Under the pieces are notes generated by a model. That model saw only the letters and a program-made list of their open reading frames with translations, was not told the DNA's origin and did not search any database. The position numbers and the translations under genes are program-made. Source: Escallonia rubra (lineage: Eukaryota > Streptophyta > Magnoliopsida > Escalloniales > Escalloniaceae). From it: DNA of 64,000 nt. How positions within the stretch are numbered: position 1 is the stretch's first letter; every line of letters begins with the position of its first letter. The stretch covers positions 1-64,000 of the forward strand of contig JAVXUO010000959.1 of the NCBI GenBank assembly GCA_033065855.1, read 5' to 3'. Positions 35,255 through 45,461 of this stretch are shown piece after piece.

Positions 35255-36621
35255 TGTAAAAGTAGAAGCAGAAAGTTAAGTCGGCAGAATTTATTTTTAC
35301 AGATTTCAAGTTTTATTTGTGCTAAAAGTTGTACGAGAAATAAATTCTATTCGGTGAGTGATGTACTTGTCACTTTCCATTACTAGCTACCCAACTCCGT
35401 TAGAAAAAGTCCAACAAAAAGCTAAGAAAAAAGGATATAAATCGCCATCAGTGAATTAAAAGCCAATCAATTATTGTCATCTTTGTACTTTAAAAAAAGG
35501 GGTTAGCCTCCCAAACACACGTAATCCTATCTTAAAAGCCACCCAGTGCCACGTGGATTGGGGCCCACAACCAGACGAGCACTCCAGTTCTCCTTTTCGC
35601 GAAGGCGTATGTCATGATGCACCTCTCCGCTTGCCACGTGTCACCATCATTCTCCCTTAAACTTTTGGCCTGATGTTTAATAAGGTCTTTATATTATTAT
35701 TATTATTATTATATATATATATTGACTTATTTATATTGAGCCTTTTTTTTTCTTTTAAATTTAGTCTTTAAGTCCCTAAAGTTATGTCTTGGTCAATTTA
35801 ATACCACAAAATTGGCATATCAATATGTTCGCTGGCAAAATTGATTTTCTTTTTTTTTGGGTGTTGATTTGGTGGTAAGAGCGGAACAAAAATAAACTCT
35901 GTCTTGAGAGAGCTAAAGTCAAATTACTTTGTGTTCTCGTTATAAAGCTTTCAGGATTTCTTCATCATTTAATGGGAGATCCTGCCCAGCTAATTATTGA
36001 TTTGTTTCACCCAAACGATTATGTAGTAGTGGAGTTGGCAAGGTCGAGGGTTTTAACTAATAAATAGAGGATGAATGCAAAAGTTTAGGAAAAAATTAAA
36101 GAATAAAAAAATAATTTTGTGGTGATTTTGTAGTTTTGTCCCTTTAAAATTGACGGAGTCGTAAACTTTTTGGACCAAGAAAAAAAAAACTCAAACTTGT
36201 AGGACACATTAAAAATTAAATTTGAAATGAGAAACCATTTTGGTAATTTGCCCGTTTCTCTTTCTCTTCTTTACAACAAGGATTCACACACACTCTCTCT
36301 CTCTCTGTGTCTCTCTCTAGAATTCTTATTCGGGCCGGGAGAGCCCGATCTTCGTGCCGGAATCTCCGGAGCTCCGATTTGGACCGAGCCCAATTCGGTC
36401 CTTCACGTCTACATATCCACCACTCGTGAGTCCCTAATTCAGTTCGTTTGATCCTAAATTTTCGGCCAGGTTTGGTTCTGTTATTTTCCTTTTTCTCTGT
36501 ATACTCTTTCATCTCTATCAAGTTGACCTAGGGTTTTGTGTATGACAGGTTGCTGTCTTGATTGATTTCTTATTTTGCTAATCATTGTGGGAGGATTGAT
36601 CTGGTGTGGCCTTCAGCACAA
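35255..36621. other. Intergenic and 5' region of VAP27
   Basis: No gene in 35255-36220. It holds a TTA/TA microsatellite at 35692-35721. The CT-rich stretch at 36290-36320 probably begins the VAP27 leader, and a leader intron is likely from GTGAGT near 36426 to the AG at 36549, just before the coding exon. Confidence 0.5.
35549..35568 (+). promoter_or_regulatory. G-box next to a GGGCCCAC site
   Basis: CCACGTGG (G-box/ABRE core at 35550-35555) is followed five bases later by GGGCCCAC (35561-35568), the site II/TCP motif common in plant housekeeping promoters. A second CACGTG lies at 35635-35640. They are about 0.7 kb before the likely VAP27 transcription start; function is inferred. Confidence 0.35.
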
Positions 36622-38783
36622 ATGACTGGTACTACTACCAACCAGCTGATCTCTGTTCATCCCGAAGAGCTCAGGTTCCAATGTACGCATTAATCTCTCT
36701 CTCTCTCTCTTTCGGTGCGTGTGTGTTGATTGTGTTGTGATGTTATGTTATGTTCGATCCTGTCGAAATTTAATAACGTTTGGCGTCAATTCTCATTGCT
36801 CAAATGTCGCTGAAGAGTCAAGAAGTGTCTCTAATGCACCTTTTAGCACCGCTCTAGTTTTATCAGAGGCGAATGCAACTCTTGAAACACAACCCATGTA
36901 TTCGGTTCGAAAATGGTATAGTTGTCTCTGGGGATTGATGTTGGGGTTACGGAAGCCCTGCCATATGTTGGGAAATGCAAAGCTAAGGCCGGCCTTTAGA
37001 GCTGTAACTTTACAACGATAGATGTGTTGAGCTGGAGCCAAATGTCAGGGTTTATTTACCTGGGAAGCCATAATGCGGAACTTGGTTTTTGGTTATGTAG
37101 AAGGAATCTAATTCAGCTGGGAGCCAAAACCGAGAAAATAGAACAAACACTAAGCAATACCATACTGGACAAATGACATTTTTTGCAGGTACTTTTGTTA
37201 TAGCTCCTTATAATGATATCAGATACTGAATGAATGTGGCTATATGAGGATGTTAAGTTAGAGTGGCAGGACAAAGGAGGATAACAGTTAAGTAGTAGTA
37301 GTGGAGAGAAGTATGTGACGTCAAAGGTATGGACAACTGCAGGCTAGCATATGAGGGTTAAAATCATCAGGAGATGTTAGCTTTCAGGTATTACATGGCA
37401 AATTAGAGGTCAAAGTTGGTGTGTACTCGAGTGCATTTTTAAGACTCTAATGGGACCATTCTTGCAATTTGTAGTGAAGAATCAGAAGTCATGAAATTGA
37501 GTTTTTTGAATCAACGAATGTGTTTTCCGTCTAATTTATGGTGGCAGAACAGATCGCATTAGTGTTTGGGAAGTATGGTTGGATTAGAGTACAGTATTGA
37601 CTTGGGAAGTAGGAAAGGAAGGTAAAGATGGAGCTGGTGGTGGACTGGTGGGTTGTTGAGGAAGAGAGACAACGTCGCCTCGCATGTAGAAGCATTTGGA
37701 GAGGTGGGGCTCCTCCTAATGTGGCTTTCCCAACCGAGGACGATCTGTTGCGACATTTTGCAGAGGAGACATATCATAGTCAAAGGGTGCTATATGTGTC
37801 ATTCGATCATCAGTTACTTCATTGCCCAGTCAGGTTGTGGTGCTTTACCATGATGCCACTGCAGGGGGTTGTGCCCAAGATTAGTCAGGGACCTTCTTTG
37901 GAGTTGGAAAGGGGGGTGAGTTCATTCGAGGGAAAATGGCCCCTTGCACCCCTTATGCATATTCCAGATGGTTTGCAAAGGGAAGAAGAAGGTGTTTTGA
38001 GGGTGTTAGATGTCTACGACTAGGTAGGGGCTGTTTTTGACCCTACTATTTTCTGGCTTAATAAGTACTTTCCCTAGTCAGTTGGTCTTTGGAGTTTTTG
38101 GATGGCTATTTATGCCCAAGTAGAATATTTGGATGAGCCCAAAGTTGCCTAACACGTGTCTGGCTGTGTCCAAGTGGTGCCGTAGGTGTCGGACTCGATA
38201 CCTTGACCCATATGAGGTGTCCGTGCTTGCTAGTTTTTGGAAAACATATGGAATAAACTTCGCAGACTTAGCTCAGGTTGACCAAATGTACAAATAAGCT
38301 CACTGCCTCACACCTTGAGGGAGTATACATGGATGGATAACTTGATGAATAACTGAAAGTGAGAAAGAACGTTGGGAAGAGACATTGACATTCAGAAAAA
38401 ATATGGAAAGAAAACAATAGCTTGTGAGGTGGATATGAATTTAGAGATATATGATGCAGCCAGTGGAGGCTACTAGAATACAGGGGTTACAGTTCTTTGT
38501 GCTTGTAACAAGCACATGTAAGCCTGGTTGATTAAGCATTTCTGAAGGTCACGCATTTTATAGGTTGATGGTTGATCACTTGGTATTAAAGTTTGAAACT
38601 AGACATTTCATGGAGTGAGCGCAACTTATTTACTGATCTGTTGAAAAGTGGCCATTTAAGAAATTGACTTGCAGGGAGCAATATAAAGGTGACAGACAAT
38701 TTTTGCGAACAAATTTTTTGGTTGATCGTAGTCAAGGAATCAAATGATTTTTGTCTCTTAACATGAAGCACCCCCCCCCCCCC

Positions 38784-38867
<84 letters not shown>

Positions 38868-41356
38868 ACAGACGCCATTTATAGGTTATATGTGAAAGAA
38901 AGTTTTCTTGTACTCATTTTGCATCTTTCTTTTGTTAGTTGAGCTGGAGAAACAGAGTTTTCTTGTATTCATTTTGCATCTTTCTTTTGTTAGTTGAGCT
39001 GGAGAAACAGAGTTACTGTGACCTTAAAGTTGCAAACAACACAGATCAGAATGTGGCCTTTAAGGTACGTGTATCACACTGTAGACACATCATTCACACT
39101 AATGATTATAACAGTAGTTTGGATTTCAGTTGGTTGTGTCTGGCCTGTATGTTTCCTTCTACATCTTTGTTAGGTCAAAACTACTTCGCCGAAGAAATAC
39201 TTTGTTCGACCAAATACCGGTGTTATTCATCCTTGGGACTCTTGTGTCATAAGAGGTGCGCCTCCTTGGTTTGTCTTTGTATTTTACTGTGCATTTAAGC
39301 GATAGCATTATACTGTAGCACAAATTTGTGTGAAACTTCAATGTAAAAGTAGTCAAGCAGCATAGTATATCAGACCTGTCCTTTTGTTATACTTCTAATT
39401 ATCTTCTTTACCATAGTGCCAATGTCATTACTAATAGGCAAGTATGATCACTATCTTATCTTTGTCAAGAGGTGTCCTACCATTGATCTGTATTATTAAC
39501 AGTGCCACCAAAATACTTCAAAGTTCAAATCCGAGACATATTGAGGGTGTGATTGACATGTATCAGCCATGTTGCAGAGTTATCATGTCTAACACAGGCA
39601 CTACACCTCTTAAGAAGTGTCTGCTTTAATGTTGACCACCAATTATTTTCGAGATTTCACATCGTGTATACAGCTACTCGCTATGCTTGTCCAAACACAT
39701 GCCAAATCCTAGCCACAGGGTGCTACACTCATCTGTGCTCTGTGGCCGAAAATGTTTAGTCTCAAAAACTAACTTAATGTTAATGCTTTGGCTATAGTCA
39801 CCCTTCAAGCTCAAAAAGAGTTTCCTTCAGACATGCAATGCAAAGATAAATTTCTCCTACAAAGCACCACGGTGCCTCCACATACTGATGTTGATGAGCT
39901 CCCGCAAGACACTGTAAGAATGTTAAATTGGAGAATTTTTTTGCATTTCAGTTATTTAATTATTTAGCTTTTGGAAAGTGAGTCATATCATTCTTTTTCT
40001 GGGCATATGTACTTTTCTGAATCCAGTTTAACAAAGACAGTGGAAAAACATTAGAGGAATGCAAGCTTAAGGTTGTGTACATCACTCCTCACTCAGCTCC
40101 CGGAAATTCAGAAGATGGCTTCAAACGGAGTCCTGATGCCGGCACTGTGAGTCTGTTGTAGTCATTATTCCAATGTTTGTGTTGCATTTTTTTGGGTTTA
40201 TCCCTTCCCTTATATAATGTAGCGTTTTGTACTCCAAATGCTGCTGCCTAGAGTAGTCTCTCAATGGTATCTCAACTATTTGCTGTGAAGCATAGTTGAT
40301 TAAATATGTTTCAGAAGAATACCCTTTGGCAATTTTCTTTTCTCAATATGGTTCCAAGTTTCTCTCAACCTTAACATCTTCTTATCGTTCAATTGCAGAT
40401 GGGTCGATCTGCAAGCTTTGATGATGTGAGTACTCGGTCAATTCTTCTCTTTGATGCATTATGCTTGATCTATGACATTTCCTCCTCGCTTGTTCCTTTA
40501 AAAGTTTATATGATTGAGGCCCGTGAATGGGTGTATGTACACACGCCGTGCTGCTTATATATTCATTATACTTGACAGTTGACACTTACATATAAGCTTT
40601 ATTCCCCCCCACCACCCAACTAAAATGTGAAAAAAAATTTAGAGTGGTCTGTAAATGGAACTATGTTCATTTTGTTGTCAGTTGGAATCTTGATCTGCTA
40701 CCCGTTCAATGTGTTGATGGGACATGATAGACAACTATATTGCCTCCTGCTATATCATGAACGTAGAACTTCTCTCATGTACTACATGGCATGTCACCTA
40801 TTTTTTTTTACTAAGCAAAAAGCACCACCAGCGGGATGTACAGTGTCATTGTTTCAGTCATTGCCTTTTACAGCACAGGAGTATCTTTGTCAAATGCCAA
40901 CTTGATAGAGTTTTTACTGCCTGTGAGCTTCTCATCTGTTATTTATGCCAAGTTTAGTGTCTAAGAGACAATTTCAGACATGAATGCTTTCTCCAACCTG
41001 CACCTTGGTTCTCTTTTTCTTTTGCCTCCCCGGGGGTCACAAGAATGTGACTTTGCTGTGTGAATTTCACAGTATTTGAGTTTGTATGTTGGTAGATGCT
41101 GCTCTTTTTGTTCAATTTCTGGCGTTTATTATTTTATGCTGTCAAATTTGCTAAATTTTCCTAGCCCTATGTTTCTGCAGACTTTAAAAAGCCATGCTTG
41201 AAGTGATTAAATAGGAAAGTTATGGTTGTTCAATTTTTGGTGTTTATTATTATATGCTGTCTAATTTGCTAAATTTTCCTCGCCCAATGTTTCTGCAGAC
41301 TGTAAAAAGCCATGCTTGTAAGGGATTTAAATAGGAAAGTTACTTGATTAACACCA

Positions 41357-41387
<31 letters not shown>

Positions 41388-44183
41388 AAAAACAAAGCAA
41401 CCAAAAAATGGAAAAATATTACCTCAGCATCACATTTACCCATCTGAACTCCATGATAGGTGGTAAAAGCCAACAAAACTGTTGCCGTAGTCTTTTTAAA
41501 TCGTCGCTGAACGTGTAAATGGAGCTCAAATGGCTATTTTTGGAGCTCATTTATTGATCCACAAAAAAAAGAAAGAAAAGACAAAACAGGAAACATTAAT
41601 GCAGTTGGGTTAATTACACTTATGTCCCTGAGGTTTGGGTGAAATTACACGCGTGTCCATAAGTTTGGAAAATAGGCACTTATGTCATTTGACCTAACGG
41701 AATACCCATATACAGAACGGAATGGTCAAAATGACCATATTGCCCACGATTTGAAAGGTTAATTATTTACCATGCCATTCCACCACTCCACTTCATAAAC
41801 CCACTTACCCATTTTCTTCTTCTTCCTTTCTATTCTCTGCCTACTGACCAGAGACTCACACTCACACACAGAGCAACCCCTCCTTCCACCCCCCCCCCCC
41901 CCCTCACCTTCCTCACAAACGCACACATACACACCCAATTACAGAGTAGTAGTGCTACTACTCAGTTTCCCTTCTCCTTTTCCATGCGCACAGCCCACAC
42001 AAAGCAGCAGTGCTGCTACTCTCTTCCCTTCTCTTTCTTTTTCCTTTCCTTAAACCCACTTCACACACCTCATTTTTGCACACACCCACATACACAATAA
42101 CACCCACAAGCACAGACCCATATACCCATTTTCTTCCGTACACCCCTGCGCACAGTCCTCTTCTCAGCATAAGTTCACACAGAAAACCCACTTGTTACAC
42201 CAACTTTACACGCACCTAGTCACACACTACACACATACACCTAGTCACTCACTATACCCACATTTTCACACACAATTCCCTCACAGTTGGGCACTAAACA
42301 CACAAAACCAACACTGCCTCACGGCTGTGCCGTGCCTTCTCCCTTTGTCCATTTCTCATACACGTAAGCACACACTAGACCACAATGCTCACAGATTCGA
42401 TCCACGCACACAAAGTTACCAACTGAAGCACTGTACTCACCATATTAATACACACACTAGGACACATACTACTACACACGCTACTTCAACCTCCGTAGCA
42501 CACACTCTCTTATACTCTAAGACACATGCACAAACTAAATACAAAACACAACACCCACCCAAAACACACACTGCGGCGGTCGACGGAGACGATGCGGGTT
42601 TCGCCGCTGACGTAGCAGAGGGAGTTGGTGTTCGGGCGCGGGACGATCTGGCAGCCATAGCTGCACATCAGGCGGAGCTTGGCGGTGGGTAGGGGCGGCA
42701 TTTGATCGGAGTGGGTGGTGACGGGGGCGGTGGGGGTGGATGACGGCGGAGTAGGTGGTGGTGCGTCCATGGGGGACAAGATCTGGGATTGCGCCGTTTG
42801 TAGAGGGGAAGGAACAGTGGGCACGACAGCGTGGTTTTGTAAGGGGATTTGGTGTTAATTAACCAACCAGTTTGGTGAGGGATGAACTATCACGGTACCG
42901 CCGGATCTGTGAGATGAACGTCGGGGTTTATGTCGGTGACACAGCTGCTACAGAAGCCGGCGTGGTGGTGGAACGGTGGGCCGTGGGGGCAGCGATGTGG
43001 TGGTGGGGTGGTGGGGATAGCAGCTTGGTGGTGAAACGGTGGGGGAGACGGCGTGGTTGCCGGAGAAGAAGAGAGAACTTCACCTGTTGGAAGAAAGAGA
43101 TAAGGGGAAGAGAGACCAAGCTCGTGAAAGAGAAAATGAGAGAAGAGAGGTAACAGGGGTAGGATTGCCATATTTTGAAAATACACATTGATGACATCAC
43201 AAAAAATACAATTTTTGGACGGATACCTAACGGATGGACATAAGTGTTACCTTTTTAACGTTTGTGGACACGGTTTGTTACCTTTTGAAAGTTAGTGTCC
43301 TTGACTGTAATTTCACCCAAACCTCAGGGACATAAGTGTAATTAACCCAATGCAGTTTAGCACTATGAGACTACAGTTTGTCTTCATATAGAACTCTTCA
43401 CTTCTGAAGCATATCTTAATGCAAGTATCTCAATTTTTTGTGTTTTGTCATGACTCATGTGCTAATCGTTATCCCTCCTTTGTCGGTAATATTCGTCTTT
43501 CTTCCTTCCTCTTGTCTTGTAGAATCAGGCTTTGCAGCGCCTTAAAGATGAAAGAGATGCTGCTGTCCGGCAAACACAGCAACTTCAACAGGATCTGGTC
43601 AGCAGATTAAACTTTTTCCCCAACATAGATGGTTGAATTAAAATGAATGAATTGCTTTTCACTTTTTAAATTACGGTTAATAAGATTTTACCAGAGCAGC
43701 TAGTTGGTCTCTCATAAACAACTGGATGCAGCCATCAGGGCAATTTGTTTGGAGGTTTACCTTGGATGAATAGTTCAGAATCCCTGCGCGGGATAAAAAT
43801 GTATCAAATTTAGAAGATACCAGAGTTGAGAAAATTGGCAATATCGTGTTAGAATCAGCCAAAAGCTCACTCTCTCTTACCCATTTGATCAACCTTTATG
43901 TGAAGTTGAAAGCTTGGATCAATAATGAAAGTAATTACATTCCAGTATATGTTACCACAAACTCACTTCGTCGCAGTAATATGTAAATATTTATAGCTAT
44001 TAAAGAAGATGACTACCCTTTTCATGTTTTCTCATCGTTTCCCTGCAGGAGTTGCTGAAGAGACAAAAGAACCGGAAGAATGATCAAGGCTTCTCAATGA
44101 AGTTTGCATTTTTTGTGGCACTCATAGGGATTATGGTTGGCTTCCTTTTAAGGCTGTTGTTGTCTTCACCTTCTACGGATTAA
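36622..44183 (+). CDS. VAP27: Vesicle-associated membrane protein-associated protein, VAP27 family
   Basis: Eight coding exons: 36622-36682, 38994-39064, 39174-39255, 39798-39913, 40027-40146, 40399-40425, 43523-43597, 44049-44183; 228 residues. An MSP domain occupies about residues 8-125 with the family marks ISVHPEELRFQFELEKQ, VAFKVKTTSPKKYFVRPNTG, HPWDSCVI and the PPHTDVDELPQD region. A coiled-coil stretch follows (QALQRLKDERDAAVRQTQQL, about 161-180). One C-terminal transmembrane helix (FAFFVALIGIMVGFLLRLLL, 203-222) anchors it in the ER. VAP27 proteins bind FFAT-type partners and actin-linked proteins at ER-plasma membrane contact sites. The first ATG precedes the conserved TNQLISVHPEEL. 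Intron 1 has a long C/CA microsatellite and a duplicated splice acceptor; intron 7 of the coding region (40426-43522) hosts a MULE. Confidence 0.93.
38770..38866. repeat. (C)n(AC)n microsatellite
   Basis: A run of about 17 C is followed by about 40 AC dinucleotides, inside the first coding intron of VAP27, about 130 bp before the functional splice acceptor. Sequencing error is likely in runs like this. Confidence 0.95.
38901..39010 (+). repeat. 55-bp tandem duplication of a splice acceptor
   Basis: Bases 38901-38955 and 38956-39010 are the same 55-bp unit with one mismatch. Each contains TTTTGTTAG followed by TTGAGCTGGAGAAACAG, so the intron end and exon start of VAP27 exon 2 occur twice. 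Only the second copy gives an open frame. Confidence 0.95.
41109..41344 (+). repeat. 118-bp tandem duplication in a VAP27 intron
   Basis: A unit beginning TGTTCAATTT at 41109 recurs at 41227. Both copies contain TTTGCTAAATTTTCCT, TGTTTCTGCAGACT and AAAAAGCCATGCTTG. Each has a good acceptor-like TTTCTGCAG, but no matching exon follows. Confidence 0.85.
41353..41392. repeat. Poly-C/poly-A tract
   Basis: A run of C directly followed by a run of A, in a VAP27 intron. Low complexity, no function proposed; may be assembly-prone. Confidence 0.8.
41607..43348. mobile_element. Second Mutator-like element (Pack-MULE candidate), 1.74 kb
   Basis: The first 43 bases (GGGTTAATTACACTTATGTC, CCTGAGGTTTGGGTGAAATT, ACA) are perfectly repeated in inverted form at the right end, and the ends stay similar further in. 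A perfect 9-bp duplication, AATGCAGTT, flanks it (41598-41606 and 43349-43357). This fits a Mutator-like element of a family different from the one at 25546. It sits in an intron of VAP27. Its right half carries a PB1-domain gene fragment in opposite orientation to VAP27; its left half (about 41850-42560) is rich in CA and ACAC tracts. No transposase is present. Confidence 0.85.
42575..42770 (-). pseudogene. Captured PB1-domain gene fragment
   Basis: From an ATG at 42770 the minus strand reads a Pro/Thr-rich lead (MDAPPPTPPSSTPTAP), then AKLRLMCSYGCQIVPRPNTN and SLCYVSGETRIVSVDRR. This is the start of the PB1 (octicosapeptide/Phox/Bem1) domain of plant proteins, in which KxxxCSYGG, RP and YVGGETRIV are characteristic. 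The second glycine of SYGG is Cys here. The rest of the domain is missing, as expected for a first-exon capture. Sequence at 42870-43160 may be more of the donor's upstream region. It is carried by the transposon at 41607-43348. Confidence 0.75.
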
Positions 44184-45461
44184 CTTTACCAACTCCACAA
44201 TCTCAGTAGACAAATTTCTATTTATTTGCTTAAGCGAAAAGGTTGCTGCTTCTCTCTGTGTAAATCGATTATTGCATCATTGTTTCTCGAAAAGTTGCAA
44301 GTTCTGAGTCGACCCATAATCTTCATATCCATACAGCACTCATGAGTTATACTAGTTGTCAACACGATTCTGGGGCTGCTCTCGCCCCGACAACCGCTGT
44401 ACATCGAAAGAGCATCAAGCATCAAAGTCCTTGCAATTTGTGATGGCCTAAGTTGATTGAACTCGAGCATTCACCCTAATAGGTTGCAGAACTAAGCTGC
44501 CATAACCTCTCATTTTTCCCTTTCTTGAAGTTTTGTGAACCTTTCTGGCATATCTCAAATTCTCGAGCAACTTCCTGAAATATGGTTGAAAAGTTAAAAG
44601 GATACCAAGACAAAAGGATTAATTGGTGTGAGCCGGCTTTGACCTATCTAAGAAGAAGAATCTTTGGGAGCAATGGGTGGCTAACAATGAAAGCAACACC
44701 ACCTGCAGACTTTCACCATTTTTAAACACCGACCTTTGTGACACTTTTTTTCTCTTAAGGCGATTGTTATAACGAGCAATTGCACATCCATATTGTCATC
44801 TACTCTCTAAGGAACACAAGTGGGATTGACGAAGATAAAGACGTCTCATTCCAAAAAAAATTGATTGAATATATTTTTTACTGTGAGAGAGCCTTGATTA
44901 AGTAGTTGTCGAGCAATATTACACACGAAGAAGACCTGCTGATACTATTAAAACAACGTAATGACATTTTTTTACATAAGACGAAAAATAACATTTGTTG
45001 TAACTGCTCTGACAATGACATGTTATTACCGCTTATTAAAAATGCACATGTCAATAAAGGCCCAAGTACCGCCATTAGGTGTTAAGTGCCAAAAATTAAA
45101 TACAAGATCTCGCGACGTCTCTTCTGCTCTTTAAAATTATTTTCAGGTGCTAGGTAAGAAACAAAAGAAAACAGATGTTCATATTGAGTTGGATTTAAAG
45201 TCGTTTGAGATTGTTGTTTCCTTTGTTTCTTTGTGCCTTATCCCTTGCACATGACATTACTCCTTAAATTGGGTCTGTTTCCAAATAGACAAAAACCCCG
45301 TGGGCAAAAGCTGTAAATAATCCAAATATTTCAGTGTGGTAAAATTGGCGGGAACTACGCACGTGCCAAATCTCAAACCCTACACGAGCCCCGTTCGCGC
45401 TCCCCCTCTCACATTTCTGCAAATCAATTCACACACACATTTCTTGCAGATCTGGATCCTC
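44184..45461. other. Intergenic between VAP27 and CDC7
   Basis: The first part is the VAP27 3' UTR; the last 100-200 bases are the CDC7-like leader. Between them I see no gene or repeat structure. Confidence 0.5.

Noticed and set aside
36216..36521. 101-codon minus frame at the VAP27 5' end
   Set aside because: It lies over the leader and leader intron of VAP27, is rich in low-complexity charged residues and shows no domain.
37628..38023. 131-codon plus frame inside the first coding intron of VAP27
   Set aside because: No recognisable domain; the opposite strand is also open. Could be old repeat debris but I cannot support a protein.
45336..45461. Upstream in-frame extension of the CDC7-like exon 1
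   Set aside because: The frame is open but contains no ATG before 45462; translation from a GTG is not expected in a plant nuclear gene.
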